A DNA stretch of 64,000 nt from Acidobacteriota bacterium (GTDB lineage: Bacteria > Acidobacteriota > Thermoanaerobaculia > Multivoradales > J023): contig JAJCXR010000057.1 in assembly GCA_029263315.1 (NCBI GenBank), positions 1-64,000 on the forward strand, in the 5' to 3' direction. Below, piece after piece: positions 1-8,507 of this stretch (positions are counted from its first letter, which is position 1; every line of letters begins with the position of its first letter). A model generated the notes under the pieces. That model did not search any database. It had not been told where the DNA came from and was given only the letters and a program-made list of their open reading frames with translations. A program made the position numbers and the translations under genes.

Positions 1-181
1 ATGAGATATGGACATGGTCCTCGACACCACCAACAATGAGAGACGGTACGCCGATTTTCCGGCAAGCACCGGCCAGGTAGGCGTGGGTTTCTTGACGCAA
101 ACTCTTGTCGGCGAGGAATGGCGCTCGATTCTTCGTCGAGAGGACAACATGCTGGTAAACCTTTGCGCACGATTGCGGCAT
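1..181 (-). CDS. REP-associated IS200-like transposase, 5' part (runs off left edge)
   Basis: Partial minus-strand gene: 60 codons from an ATG at 181, still open at base 1. The translation begins MPQSCAKVYQHVVLSTKNR and ends GGVEDHVHIS. The HVH motif is the HUH metal-binding site of Y1 (IS200/REP-associated) transposases, which nick and rejoin single-stranded DNA at palindromes. It aligns by eye with the complete transposase at 20791-21246, sharing STKNR-PFL-DK-LR and GGVEDHVHI. An AAGG lies about 8 bases before the ATG. The catalytic tyrosine region would lie beyond the edge, so I cannot say whether the gene is intact. The family call is secure; activity is unknown. Confidence 0.8.
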   Translation of the reverse strand, partial: MPQSCAKVYQHVVLSTKNRAPFLADKSLRQETHAYLAGACRKIGVPSLIVGGVEDHVHIS

Positions 182-461
182 GTGCAAGCCTTTTGTGAAA
201 CCCTTTCAGGGTAGTGGGATGGACCTCTTGCTACCCAAGGTTGCGCTCCGCTTACCCTGGGCTGATGGATGCAACCTCTTCGAGGTAAAAACTCTTCTGG
301 TTTCGATCATTGACCTGCCCTTTACCGCGATTGCTTCGCCTGTCTCTCGACTCTTCCATTAAGCCGCAGAACAGGCGTCCATGCTCGGGGTCGGCGGCTA
401 GGGCTCGGATCGTCTGCTCGGAGTCTGGGCCGATGGTAGTCGTTGCGTCCGCCGTGTGGTG
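182..461. repeat. Palindromes flanking the left-edge transposase
   Basis: No gene supported. Several small inverted repeats lie just upstream of the transposase: 199-211 (ACCCT...AGGGT), an imperfect CCCA-GG/CC-TGGG stem at about 234-260 around TTGCGCTCCGCTTA, and a perfect ACCTC-TTC-GAGGT hairpin at 274-286. Clustered short palindromes beside a Y1 transposase gene are typical of REP-type elements. That these are its substrates is an inference. Confidence 0.45.
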
Positions 462-590
462 TCAGAGGCGGGCTCCGTCGGTGAGATAGAGATCGGATGT
501 GACGGATGGGGTGATCGCCTCAGCTTGCAGCTGAATGGGTAACAGGGCGGCCACGAGCACTAAGAGGGTTCCGAAGCGTCGACAGAACAT
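462..590 (-). pseudogene. Small ORF with signal peptide, probably remnant of a secreted protein
   Basis: A 42-codon minus-strand ORF starts at ATG 590 with a GGAGG Shine-Dalgarno six bases upstream. It begins MFCRRFGTLLVLVAALLP and continues to LQAEA, a clear Sec signal peptide with an AEA-type cleavage site. It then stops at a TGA (462-464). The same frame stays open past the TGA to a TAA at 252-254, 113 codons in all, with G/C-rich third positions for the first 35 codons and then decay into the palindromic repeat region. The simplest reading is a secreted-protein gene truncated by a nonsense change and mobile-element debris. A genuine short secreted peptide is possible. No family recognised. 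Confidence 0.45.
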
Positions 591-909
591 TGGCGATCCT
601 CCGCGGAATGAATTGTACAAGCTTTGGCGTTCTCGTCGAACACGGGGGTTTTCTATTGATATAGAGCCGTCAGGGTTGCGAGATGTTTAGGTGTTCTTCC
701 GCCCGCGACATATTCGTGAATAATGAGATCGGAGATCTCGATGGATCTGAAAATTCCTCGGTACTGCGCCTCGCGGCGGTGAGATTTCAGCTCGGAATGG
801 GAGTCGTGCTGGCGACTCTTACCGGCGTTGCCCCGTGGCTCGCTGTTTCCGATCGAACCGACAGGGCCCTGTCTGGCTCACAGGTAACCGTCAGTTTGGC
901 AAAGTAAAA
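591..909. other. Intergenic stretch without a supported gene
   Basis: A 74-codon open frame at 683-907 (plus) lacks a Shine-Dalgarno and a recognisable protein pattern. I see no convincing gene, RNA or repeat. The stretch probably holds the promoter of the short minus-strand ORF and the downstream end of the large minus-strand gene. Confidence 0.4.
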
Positions 910-3900
910 CTAACGTCTCTTCGCTGCCTTGCCTGGGGATGTTAATTCCCCCAGGAGGATCTGCGCCAACTGCCAGCTACCGGTGGAGTCAGGCTCGCCG
1001 GGCTCCAGCCGTTCATAGGTTTGGCGCGCCACTTCCTCGAGACCGTAGGATTGGGCGATGCGGCCCACCACCAAGAGATCGTCGTCTTGCAATTCAGGAG
1101 TACCACGGAGGGTGATCGCCTGTTGCAAAACCCGATGGGCTTCGAGGGGACGATCGAGCTCGGCGTAGACCATGGCCAAGGTGTGGAGGATGGCGTACGA
1201 CTGGTAATTTTCCAGCTCGGCGCTCTTCTGGGCCAGGCGCAGGGCGTCCGGGTCGACGGGGCGCCGAAAGAGCTTCGCCCAAGCCCAAGAGTTGAAGGCA
1301 TTGGCCCGTTCGCTGTTGGTTCCCGGACCGGCTCCGATGGCCGCCAAGTGCTCGAACGCTGGCTCGAGCTCGTCGCGCTGCAAATGCTGTTCCGCCAGGA
1401 CCTGGCGCGCCAGCACGTGGTCGCCGTCGGCCTCGATCCTCTCCTCCGCCAAGCGCTGTAGGGCGTCCAGCTGCTGGCTGAGGGCGAGAGCGGCAAAGCG
1501 CAGGTGAAGGGCCTGGCGGGACTCGGGCAGCGCCTCGTAGAGCCATCGGCTGTGGGTATCGAAGGCGGGCCAATCCTTGTCGTCGGAGGCCCGGTTGGCG
1601 AGGGCCAGGTGGATCGCTTGCTGATGCTCCGCCGTGGGACTCTCCAACAGCCGTTGCTGTAGGCGGAGAATGGGGGCCTCGCCGCTGCGGACATCCTGCA
1701 CCAGCAGCAGGTCAGCGGCCAATTGAATGGCCTCGGCGTCGGCCTCTTGCCGCTGCCGCCAATGGCGGGCGAAGGGGTTGCCGGCGAGGGGGTCGTCGGA
1801 ATCGGCGAGCTGCACGAAGTCGCGGGCCCAATCGAGCCATCGACGTGCCGCGGGCTGGTTTCCATCGGCCAAATGGTCGAGGGCTTGGGCTGCCATGGCG
1901 GCGAGGTTTTGGCCCAGGGAGACGATGCGCTGCTCTCCCCGCCAGGACCGTACATGGGCTTTGACGCGGAAGCTGTACTCCGGCAGCAGAGATTCGATAC
2001 GTAGCTGGTAACCGGTGGTTTCGTCGCCATCGACGGTGAAGTCGAAGATGACGAAGATGAGCTGCAACAGGTGGTCCACCGACATGGTGCCGGCGGAGTT
2101 GGCCAGGGTGCGGTGAGCCGCCTCATAGAGCTGCATGAGATGGTCGTCGTCCGCCAGCTCCTGGGTTAGGGGGTGGAAGAGATCCCCCAGGGCATCGATG
2201 TCAGGCTCCTCCTTCAGCACCTCGATGAAGAAGCGTTGGACCGGCGTGGTGGGGTCGTCGGCCGCCAACGCCAGGGCTTCGATGGGTTGGGCGGCGGCCA
2301 ACAGCTCGGCCCGGCGCAGGGCGGCGGCGGGGTTGTCAGCCCGGCTGGCGGTTTGGCGCAGCAAGTCGCTGGCGGTGGCGAAGAGGCCGGCGGCGGTCAA
2401 ATTCTGTGCCGTTTCATCGAGCCAACGCTGTCGCTGTTGATGGTCTATTTTTCCGGCGGCGCTGAGCACCGCCTCGGAACCCTGGAGGGCTCCGATGGCG
2501 GTCAGCCGCCAGCGTTCACGGTCCGTCGTGCCGTCGGGCAGCTCCTCGGTCAAGGCGAGGAGAGCCTGCCACCGCCGGGCGTGGAAGAGAGTATTGAGAA
2601 GGTTGTCGTCGAGGCCGTCGCCGTGCTCTTGCCGCCACTGCTGGTAGCGCTCGATGGCCTGGTCGAGGTCAGCCCCCCGGCCATAGCGCTGACCGTCGGC
2701 GTTGAAGTCGAGCACGATGGCCCGCTCGGCGAGAAAGAGGGGGTTGGAGGGGTCGAGCTGATGGGCCTTGGTGAGGGCTGCGAGGGCGGCTTCGAGGTCG
2801 AAGCCTTCATGGTATGCGCGGCCGATTTCGTCATGGGCCAGGCTGTAGCCGAGCATCCAATGACCCAAGGCCGACTGCGGCTCGGCGGCGATCGCCAGGC
2901 GGCTTTGGCGTTGCGCCTCCAAACCCATGCCGAGGTCGAGGAGGGCATTGGCCAGGCGTACCCGATGCACGGCCTTCGATGGATGCTCCTCCGCCAGCCG
3001 GCGGAAAGTGGACACCGCCTCGCGGCTACGACCGGCGGCCAAGTGGACGGCCCCTTGGTGGTCGAAGGTCAGCACCGTGATGTCGGTTTGGGAGAAGTCC
3101 TGGAGACCTCGGCGGGTGGCTTCGAATTGCTCGGGGGAGAGGCGTCGTAGGCCGCTGTCGAGTCGTAGGTCCGCCGTCACTAGGCTCGTTCCGTGACCCC
3201 CCGGTTGATGGCGGAAGGTCTCCTCGTAGACCATGCCGCCCATCTTCAGGGAATTGTCCGGCGGTAGATTGCGCGGCACCATGCCGACGGGAAGGTGGAT
3301 GCGGTAGTGCCACTCCTTGACGAAGGGATTGTGGAAGATGAAATCATCTTGGCGCGGCGTTGCGTCTTGCTCGGGATCTTCGAGCAGCACCCCCGGGACC
3401 TCCGAGAAGAGGTTGCCGTAGGTCAAGGCGACGGCCCCTTCCGCCAGGTCGGTGGCGGCCCGCTGGGCGCCGGTGGCTACCAGGCTCAAGGTCAAGGTTT
3501 GGTCGAGATCGTCGAAGGGGGTGGTGTCGGAGCTCTCCAAAGCCTTGGCCAGGTACTCGTTCTCGACATAGGTGGTCAGCGCTTGGCGCATCTGCTCAGC
3601 GTCCGCCGAGCGCATGATGCCACGCTGGTGGCGCTCGAAGGAGCCGTAGTAGGAGCCGGTCTCGACGACCTTGGCCTCGCCGTAGTCGGGCATGAAGATT
3701 TCACGCAGCTCCACCAGCCGATTGTCCACCGAATTGGAGGTCGGGGTGGGCACCAGCTGTTGCGTGATGTTGCTGGCCACCAGGGCCCAGCGACCTTGGT
3801 CGGCCAAGGGCAGCTCTCCGGCGCGGGCGAAGGGATCGGTGGGGTCGATCCACAGCGGCCGTTCCCCCGCCACCTGGACGATGGCGTGATTGAAGAACCC

Positions 3901-5127
3901 GAGCCCCGGCAATTGGGGTTCGATGTCCTCGGAGAAGTCGGCCCGCAACAGGGCGACGTGGGCCTCGATGCCCACCTGCCGCAGCAGGGCGACGAGCAAC
4001 GTCGCCTGATCTTTGCAATCGCCGAACTGCCGCTCCAGCAGCTCCGCCGGGGTGACTGGAATGATGCTGGCGGCGCCCAGCTCGAGGCCTGTGTAGCGGA
4101 CCTTCTTCTGCACCTGGGCGAGGAGGAAGTCGATTTGTTTCTGCCGCTCGGCGCCGACGGGGAAGCCCACCAGCACCTCCGTAAGGTCGGCATTGGCCAG
4201 CTTGTCGTCGACGATGTCGGCGTAGGCGGTGGCGATGGCGTTCCAGCTTTCGCCGGTGGAAAACATGACCGATGGAAAGCGCGGTTGTTGATAGGGCAAG
4301 TTCGATGGCGGTGCCTCCGCCGCCGCCGTGTCGGCCGTGATGAGAATCACTTGCGCCATCGCCTGGCCATCGATCTGCACCACTCGACGCTGCAAGGCTA
4401 CGTCGTCTGCCAGGCGCTGGCCGTAGCGCAGGGGCAACGAAGTGGGGGCTTCGAGCTGAACGCGTCCCCGATGGGTGGGAAGGTTATTGATCAGGAAACT
4501 GCGGTGGTAGGTGCCGGCGGCGAAGAAGGGCAGCCGATCGCGTACCAAGACCTCGTGCATCACCACCGAACCGACCTCCAAACCCGGTAGTGGGGCTTGC
4601 AGGATGCGTCGATCATCGAAGATCTCTGGGCTGGAGTCGGCCAAGGGAGCCTCGTTGAGGGTGGCAGCGTCGAGCCAGCGCTCGATGCCGCCGGGTGGGA
4701 TGACGCGGCCGCGAATCTCCGGCCTGTCTTGATACCAAGGGGTCCAAACGGAGTCGACCGTCGACCATTCGTCGACGCCCTTGGGGGTGAGCAGGCGATA
4801 GATGCGACGATGCCTGAGGGTGTGTCGACCCTGGGCATCGAAGCGGTGGGAAATGTCGTCGAAGAGGAGGAAGGCGTCGGCGTCGGTCGGTGGATCTATG
4901 GCCTCCACCGCCTCCACGAGCTCCGCGGCGGGAGTGGTGAAGGGGGCCTCCATCCAAGGCGCGATGGGGTTCTCGGCGAGGGCCCCCTGGGCTCCGAACA
5001 ATGCCAGGACGAGGCTGAGAGAGAAGCCGAGAGACAGGCCAAGAGACAGGCCAAGAGAGCGGAGCCCGTCGGCCGTCCGTCGATCGGGGCGGCGGGATGG
5101 TGCGGTGGTGAAGTAAGGAAACGGCAT
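910..5127 (-). CDS. Secreted DUF3857/transglutaminase-like protein with TPR repeats
   Basis: A 1405-residue exported protein. ATG at 5127 has GGAG five bases upstream. The N-terminus has a basic region and a long hydrophobic core (about 25-47) ending GALAEN, so a signal peptide. Residues about 85-300 match the DUF3857 beta domain. A transglutaminase-like core follows with Cys371 (FGDCKDQ), His414 (FFNHAIV) and Asp428 (WIDPTD), the papain-like triad. From about residue 640 the protein is TPR-like helical repeats to the C-terminus. Such proteins are usually periplasmic or envelope-associated, and substrates are generally unknown. The signal-peptide core is built from a 12-bp tandem DNA repeat (5011-5058) encoding SLGL units. 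The gene stands alone, 100 bases from the polysaccharide genes upstream. Confidence 0.85.
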   Translation of the reverse strand: MPFPYFTTAPSRRPDRRTADGLRSLGLSLGLSLGFSLSLVLALFGAQGALAENPIAPWMEAPFTTPAAELVEAVEAIDPPTDADAFLLFDDISHRFDAQGRHTLRHRRIYRLLTPKGVDEWSTVDSVWTPWYQDRPEIRGRVIPPGGIERWLDAATLNEAPLADSSPEIFDDRRILQAPLPGLEVGSVVMHEVLVRDRLPFFAAGTYHRSFLINNLPTHRGRVQLEAPTSLPLRYGQRLADDVALQRRVVQIDGQAMAQVILITADTAAAEAPPSNLPYQQPRFPSVMFSTGESWNAIATAYADIVDDKLANADLTEVLVGFPVGAERQKQIDFLLAQVQKKVRYTGLELGAASIIPVTPAELLERQFGDCKDQATLLVALLRQVGIEAHVALLRADFSEDIEPQLPGLGFFNHAIVQVAGERPLWIDPTDPFARAGELPLADQGRWALVASNITQQLVPTPTSNSVDNRLVELREIFMPDYGEAKVVETGSYYGSFERHQRGIMRSADAEQMRQALTTYVENEYLAKALESSDTTPFDDLDQTLTLSLVATGAQRAATDLAEGAVALTYGNLFSEVPGVLLEDPEQDATPRQDDFIFHNPFVKEWHYRIHLPVGMVPRNLPPDNSLKMGGMVYEETFRHQPGGHGTSLVTADLRLDSGLRRLSPEQFEATRRGLQDFSQTDITVLTFDHQGAVHLAAGRSREAVSTFRRLAEEHPSKAVHRVRLANALLDLGMGLEAQRQSRLAIAAEPQSALGHWMLGYSLAHDEIGRAYHEGFDLEAALAALTKAHQLDPSNPLFLAERAIVLDFNADGQRYGRGADLDQAIERYQQWRQEHGDGLDDNLLNTLFHARRWQALLALTEELPDGTTDRERWRLTAIGALQGSEAVLSAAGKIDHQQRQRWLDETAQNLTAAGLFATASDLLRQTASRADNPAAALRRAELLAAAQPIEALALAADDPTTPVQRFFIEVLKEEPDIDALGDLFHPLTQELADDDHLMQLYEAAHRTLANSAGTMSVDHLLQLIFVIFDFTVDGDETTGYQLRIESLLPEYSFRVKAHVRSWRGEQRIVSLGQNLAAMAAQALDHLADGNQPAARRWLDWARDFVQLADSDDPLAGNPFARHWRQRQEADAEAIQLAADLLLVQDVRSGEAPILRLQQRLLESPTAEHQQAIHLALANRASDDKDWPAFDTHSRWLYEALPESRQALHLRFAALALSQQLDALQRLAEERIEADGDHVLARQVLAEQHLQRDELEPAFEHLAAIGAGPGTNSERANAFNSWAWAKLFRRPVDPDALRLAQKSAELENYQSYAILHTLAMVYAELDRPLEAHRVLQQAITLRGTPELQDDDLLVVGRIAQSYGLEEVARQTYERLEPGEPDSTGSWQLAQILLGELTSPGKAAKRR
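5011..5058. repeat. 12-bp tandem repeat, four units, in signal-peptide coding region
   Basis: Units at 5011, 5023, 5035 and 5047; the last two are identical. On the coding (minus) strand each gives a tetrapeptide of the SLGL type, lengthening the hydrophobic core of the signal peptide. Unit number could vary between strains without shifting frame. Confidence 0.85.
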
Positions 5128-5182
5128 GGGGGCTCCATGGGAAACGATGAGACAGCCTCCGGGGGCTGAAGAACGGATAAGC

Positions 5183-5236
5183 TCAGCGGCCAGCTTACCT
5201 TCAGCGGTCAGCTTACATTCAGCGGCCAGCGCCCGA
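5183..5236. repeat. 18-bp tandem repeat, three units, intergenic
   Basis: Three 18-bp units start at 5183, 5201 and 5219, each beginning TCAGCGG. The array ends just before the stop codon of the glycosyltransferase gene. No function is evident. Confidence 0.85.
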
Positions 5237-5238
5237 TT

Positions 5239-6474
5239 TCAGGCGGCCGGGCCCAAGGCTTGACGATAGAAATCTTCCAACCGCGTGATAATACGTTCGA
5301 GTCGGAAGACTTCTTCGATCCGTCGACGACCCGCTTGGCCGAGACGGTGGCGCAACGCGGGATCGGTAACCAGATCGTCGAGGCACTTGGCGAGATGCTC
5401 CACCGACGCTTGGCGCAGGCTCGCTGCGATATCTGTTTCGGTCTGCGCCCTGGCGGTCCCGGGATCTCGACGTCGCCAGTCTTCGGCGGCGGGCACCAGC
5501 AAGGCGGTTTCGCCCTCGACCACCAGATCGGGAATGCCACCCACCCGCGTCGCGACGATGGGAAGAGCGCTGGCCATGGCCTCCAGCAGCACCACCGGGA
5601 TGCCTTCTTCCAGGGAGGTCAAGACGAAGACATCGACATCCTTGAGGATGCCCAAAACGTCCGGGCGAAAGCCCACTAGGTGGACACGTTCCGTGAGGCC
5701 GTGGCGGGTCACCTGGTGGCGGATGGTCGCCTCTTCATCCCCTTCGCCCACCAAGACCAAGTGCACCTGGCGTTGGGACTGCTGATCCCTGGCGCTGCTC
5801 TCCATCGCTGCCATGGCTTGGGCCAAGTAAACATACCCCTTGTCGGGGATCAGCCGTCCGACGGTGCAGAGCACCAACGCGTCGTCCGGCAGCCCCAGCT
5901 CTCGGCGAATCTCCGTCTTCGGCACGCCGTCGACATGATCGAGGTCGATGCCGTTTTCCAGGATGTCGATCCGGTGGCCGGGCAGGCCGTCCCGTCGCAT
6001 CAGCAGGTCGCGGATCATCGGTGAGATGGCCAGCACCCGATGGCTCCAGCGACAGGTCCAGCGATTGAGGCGACAGACCATGGGGGAGCGGTTGTAGTCG
6101 GTCGAGCGTTCGGCGGAGAAGTGGGGGCGCCGTCCCTTGGCCAGGCGGTTGGCGACTCGGGAAATGACGTTGGCACGGGGTAGAAAGGAGTGCACCACGT
6201 CGACCGGGTGTTGCTGCAGCCACTTTTTCATCTGCCAGGTGGCGCGGACCATGGACACCGGGCTGACCACTTCCTCCATGCCCAAGGTGTGCACTGCGAT
6301 GCCCTGTTGGCGGAGCCGTTCGCCGGTGCGTCCGGGGGGTTTGAGGCTGAGCACCGAAACCCGATGTCGACGCAGGCTCAGGTGGCGGGCGATCTCCGCC
6401 AGGGCGCTCTCGGTGCCGCCGAAATCGGTGCCGTTGATGGTCAGCAGGACGTGCAAAGGAGATCCGCCGGCCAT
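5239..6474 (-). CDS. Glycosyltransferase family 4
   Basis: A 411-residue GT-B fold glycosyltransferase. I start it at ATG 6474 (MAGGSPLHVLLTINGTDFGG): two bases separate it from the kinase stop and the typical GT4 N-terminus begins there; the upstream extension only shadows the kinase gene. The N-terminal domain carries the acceptor-side glycine motif (DFGGTE). The C-terminal domain shows LCTVGRLIPDKGY and the E-x7-E nucleotide-sugar site (EEGIPVVLLEAMA). The family transfers sugar from an activated donor to a lipid-linked or glycan acceptor at the inner membrane. It lies last in the run that begins with the kinase; exact sugar unknown. Confidence 0.88.
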   Translation of the reverse strand: MAGGSPLHVLLTINGTDFGGTESALAEIARHLSLRRHRVSVLSLKPPGRTGERLRQQGIAVHTLGMEEVVSPVSMVRATWQMKKWLQQHPVDVVHSFLPRANVISRVANRLAKGRRPHFSAERSTDYNRSPMVCRLNRWTCRWSHRVLAISPMIRDLLMRRDGLPGHRIDILENGIDLDHVDGVPKTEIRRELGLPDDALVLCTVGRLIPDKGYVYLAQAMAAMESSARDQQSQRQVHLVLVGEGDEEATIRHQVTRHGLTERVHLVGFRPDVLGILKDVDVFVLTSLEEGIPVVLLEAMASALPIVATRVGGIPDLVVEGETALLVPAAEDWRRRDPGTARAQTETDIAASLRQASVEHLAKCLDDLVTDPALRHRLGQAGRRRIEEVFRLERIITRLEDFYRQALGPAA

Positions 6475-6476
6475 GC

Positions 6477-7340
6477 TCAAGTGCGGCTGGCGATCTTGAG
6501 GGCGGTCAAGGCTTGTTTGGCGCTCTGTGGTCGGCGGTCCGGATCCTTGTCGAGCAGCCAATCGATGAAGTCGCTGAGCTCTTGCGACACCGAGGGCACC
6601 AAGGTGCGGGTGGGTACTTGGGTGGCGCGACAAATGTTCACCAGGGTTTGCACGGTATTTTCATCGTAGAAGGGGGATTTGCCGGTCAACATCTCGTAGA
6701 GCAGCGAGCCCAGGGAGAAGAGATCGGAGCGCGGATCGACGGGATACCCCACCGCCTGCTCTGGCGACATGGCGGCGACGGTGCCCACCAGCACTCCGTC
6801 TTGGGTGGCGACGGACTCACCGTCGTCGGCCCGCAGGTTCTTGACCAGACCAAAATCGAGAATCTTGATCTCATCGTCGTAGGTGATCATGACGTTGGCC
6901 GGCTTCAAATCCCGGTGCACCAAGCCTTCACCATGGGCGACACTCAGACCTTCGAGCAGACGCCGGGCGATGCGGATGGCGAAATCGATGGCCAAGGGTC
7001 CTTCATCGAGCAACTCGCGGAGGGCCCGGCCTTCCACAAGCTCCATGACAAACCAATCGCCGTCCTCGGTTTCGATCCAGTCATAGAGCTTGACGATGGT
7101 GGGGTGAGTGAGGCGAGCGGCGGCCCGGGCCTCCTGTCGCACCCGTTTGCGGCCGGTGGGATCTTTGGAGACCTCGAGTCGGATGTGTTTGAGAGCGACG
7201 GGACGCCGCAGCCTTTCGTCGAAGCCTTGGTAGATCTCCGCCTTGGCCCCGGCACTGATCTGCTGGTCGACGCGGTAAGGCCCGATCTTCGCAGAGGGTG
7301 GCGGAATCGGGACGTCAGGAACTGCGGATCTCTTTTTCAC
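6477..7340 (-). CDS. Soluble Hanks-type serine/threonine protein kinase
   Basis: A 287-residue protein that is essentially a kinase domain. Visible motifs: a degenerate glycine loop near 29-37 (ISAGAKAEIY), VALK with Lys51, HRDLKPANV with Asp144 and Asn149, DFG at 162-164, and MSPEQ in the activation segment. There is no membrane segment or PASTA-like sensor domain, so it is probably cytoplasmic and relies on partners for its signal. GTG start at 7340 without a strong Shine-Dalgarno; the start is moderately certain. It precedes a glycosyltransferase by two bases, and the polysaccharide genes lie upstream, so regulation of glycan synthesis is plausible but inferred. Confidence 0.87.
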   Translation of the reverse strand: MKKRSAVPDVPIPPPSAKIGPYRVDQQISAGAKAEIYQGFDERLRRPVALKHIRLEVSKDPTGRKRVRQEARAAARLTHPTIVKLYDWIETEDGDWFVMELVEGRALRELLDEGPLAIDFAIRIARRLLEGLSVAHGEGLVHRDLKPANVMITYDDEIKILDFGLVKNLRADDGESVATQDGVLVGTVAAMSPEQAVGYPVDPRSDLFSLGSLLYEMLTGKSPFYDENTVQTLVNICRATQVPTRTLVPSVSQELSDFIDWLLDKDPDRRPQSAKQALTALKIASRT

Positions 7341-7436
7341 AGCGCTGCCAGTCTATTGAAGGGGTGTGAGAGCTGGCAAGACACAATGAACATTTGCCGT
7401 TGACCATGCGGTGCGCTCGAGGTTGCCATGGTCGGT

Positions 7437-8507
7437 TCAGTGGCCCGGTGCCGAGCCCAGACGAGCGGGAAGGAAACGGCGCATGCCCTGCCCCAGGAAG
7501 CCGGCCAAGCGGGTGGCCAGGATGGCGGTGGAATCGGCACCGATGCCCAGGCGCCGCAGGGTCAAGGGCGGATCCCCCGGACGATTGGAGCCGCGGAGGG
7601 TCGTGCAACAGGCTCGGAAGCCGCTGCGTTGCAGGATCTCGACGGTGCTGGCATCGAAGTCCCTGGCGGAGCCGTTGGGGATGGCGAAGGTGCTGGGTTC
7701 GACGCCGGTGGCCTCGGCGATACGCTGCCTGGAGCGGAGGATTTCGTCCTCTTGCTGGCCCGGGCTTTGGCGCGACAGGATGGGATGGCTGACGGTGTGG
7801 GCCCCCATCTCGATGCCCAGATTTTGCATCTCCTGCACCTGCTGCCACGACATGGCTGGCCTCGGGGCGGGCAGGTCGAGCTGCAGATCCCGCAGCACAT
7901 GCAGCACCTCCAGGCGAACCGCGGCGTCGGTGTATTTGAGGGCTGCAACCTCCTCACCGCCCACCGGCCAGCGGCCGAGGGCCCGCCGCAAGGTGTCCTG
8001 GGTCGCCGCCGGCAAGGCATGCTCGCGACCCCGCAGCGCAGCGAAGGCGAGGCGTGCGACATCGAACCACAGGGGCTCACCGTCGACAAAACCCGTCGCC
8101 AGGTAGACGGTGGCGGGGGCGTTGGCCTGGCGCAGCACCGGCAAGCCGTATTGGTGATTGCTGCGGTAACCGTCGTCGAAGGTGATGGCCAGGCGGTCGC
8201 CGCCAGGCTCTCTGTCGCCTTCTCCGTCGTTTCCTTCCCGGCCACCGCCCTGGGCCAGCCAGCGGGCCCCCTGCGCCACCGTCACCAGCCGGAAGCGCGG
8301 GGCCAACCAAGCCAGATGGGAGGCCAGACGATGGGCCCGCACGACCCCTTCGCGCTCTTCGTCGCCGTCGGCGCATAGATCGTGGTACTCGAGAATGAAT
8401 AGGCGGTAGTCCCCCCGGCGATGCCGTCGACGGCGCTCGATGGCCGTCCAACCGCTGCCGTGGGTGGCGACGGCCAGCAGGTGGAGCAGCAAGCGGCGGG
8501 GCGTCAT
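7437..8507 (-). CDS. Polysaccharide deacetylase (NodB/CE4 family)
   Basis: A 356-residue protein starting at ATG 8507, which overlaps the asparagine-synthase stop by four bases (ATGA). The longer upstream frame is a shadow. NodB motifs: ITFDDGY (catalytic Asp plus metal Asp) and HTVSHPI (metal His residues). A YHDL near residue 40 is also typical. The family removes acetyl groups from N-acetylhexosamines in surface polysaccharide or peptidoglycan. Similar deacetylases sit beside amidotransferase and GT4 genes in XrtA/PEP-CTERM polysaccharide loci, but no exosortase is seen here. The N-terminus has a weak hydrophobic segment, so localisation is uncertain. Confidence 0.88.
   Translation of the reverse strand: MTPRRLLLHLLAVATHGSGWTAIERRRRHRRGDYRLFILEYHDLCADGDEEREGVVRAHRLASHLAWLAPRFRLVTVAQGARWLAQGGGREGNDGEGDREPGGDRLAITFDDGYRSNHQYGLPVLRQANAPATVYLATGFVDGEPLWFDVARLAFAALRGREHALPAATQDTLRRALGRWPVGGEEVAALKYTDAAVRLEVLHVLRDLQLDLPAPRPAMSWQQVQEMQNLGIEMGAHTVSHPILSRQSPGQQEDEILRSRQRIAEATGVEPSTFAIPNGSARDFDASTVEILQRSGFRACCTTLRGSNRPGDPPLTLRRLGIGADSTAILATRLAGFLGQGMRRFLPARLGSAPGH

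Noticed and set aside
8-214. 68-codon plus-strand frame at the left edge
   Set aside because: The minus strand here encodes the HUH transposase start with recognisable motifs.
462-464. In-frame TGA considered as a selenocysteine codon
   Set aside because: No conserved redox context around it, no visible SECIS-like hairpin directly after it, and the downstream frame decays into repeat DNA.
683-907. 74-codon plus-strand frame with a hydrophobic middle
   Set aside because: No Shine-Dalgarno, no family resemblance, and codon use unlike the neighbouring genes.
3295-4590. 431-codon plus-strand frame inside the DUF3857/TPR gene
   Set aside because: Antisense shadow of the transglutaminase region, with no start signal or family pattern.
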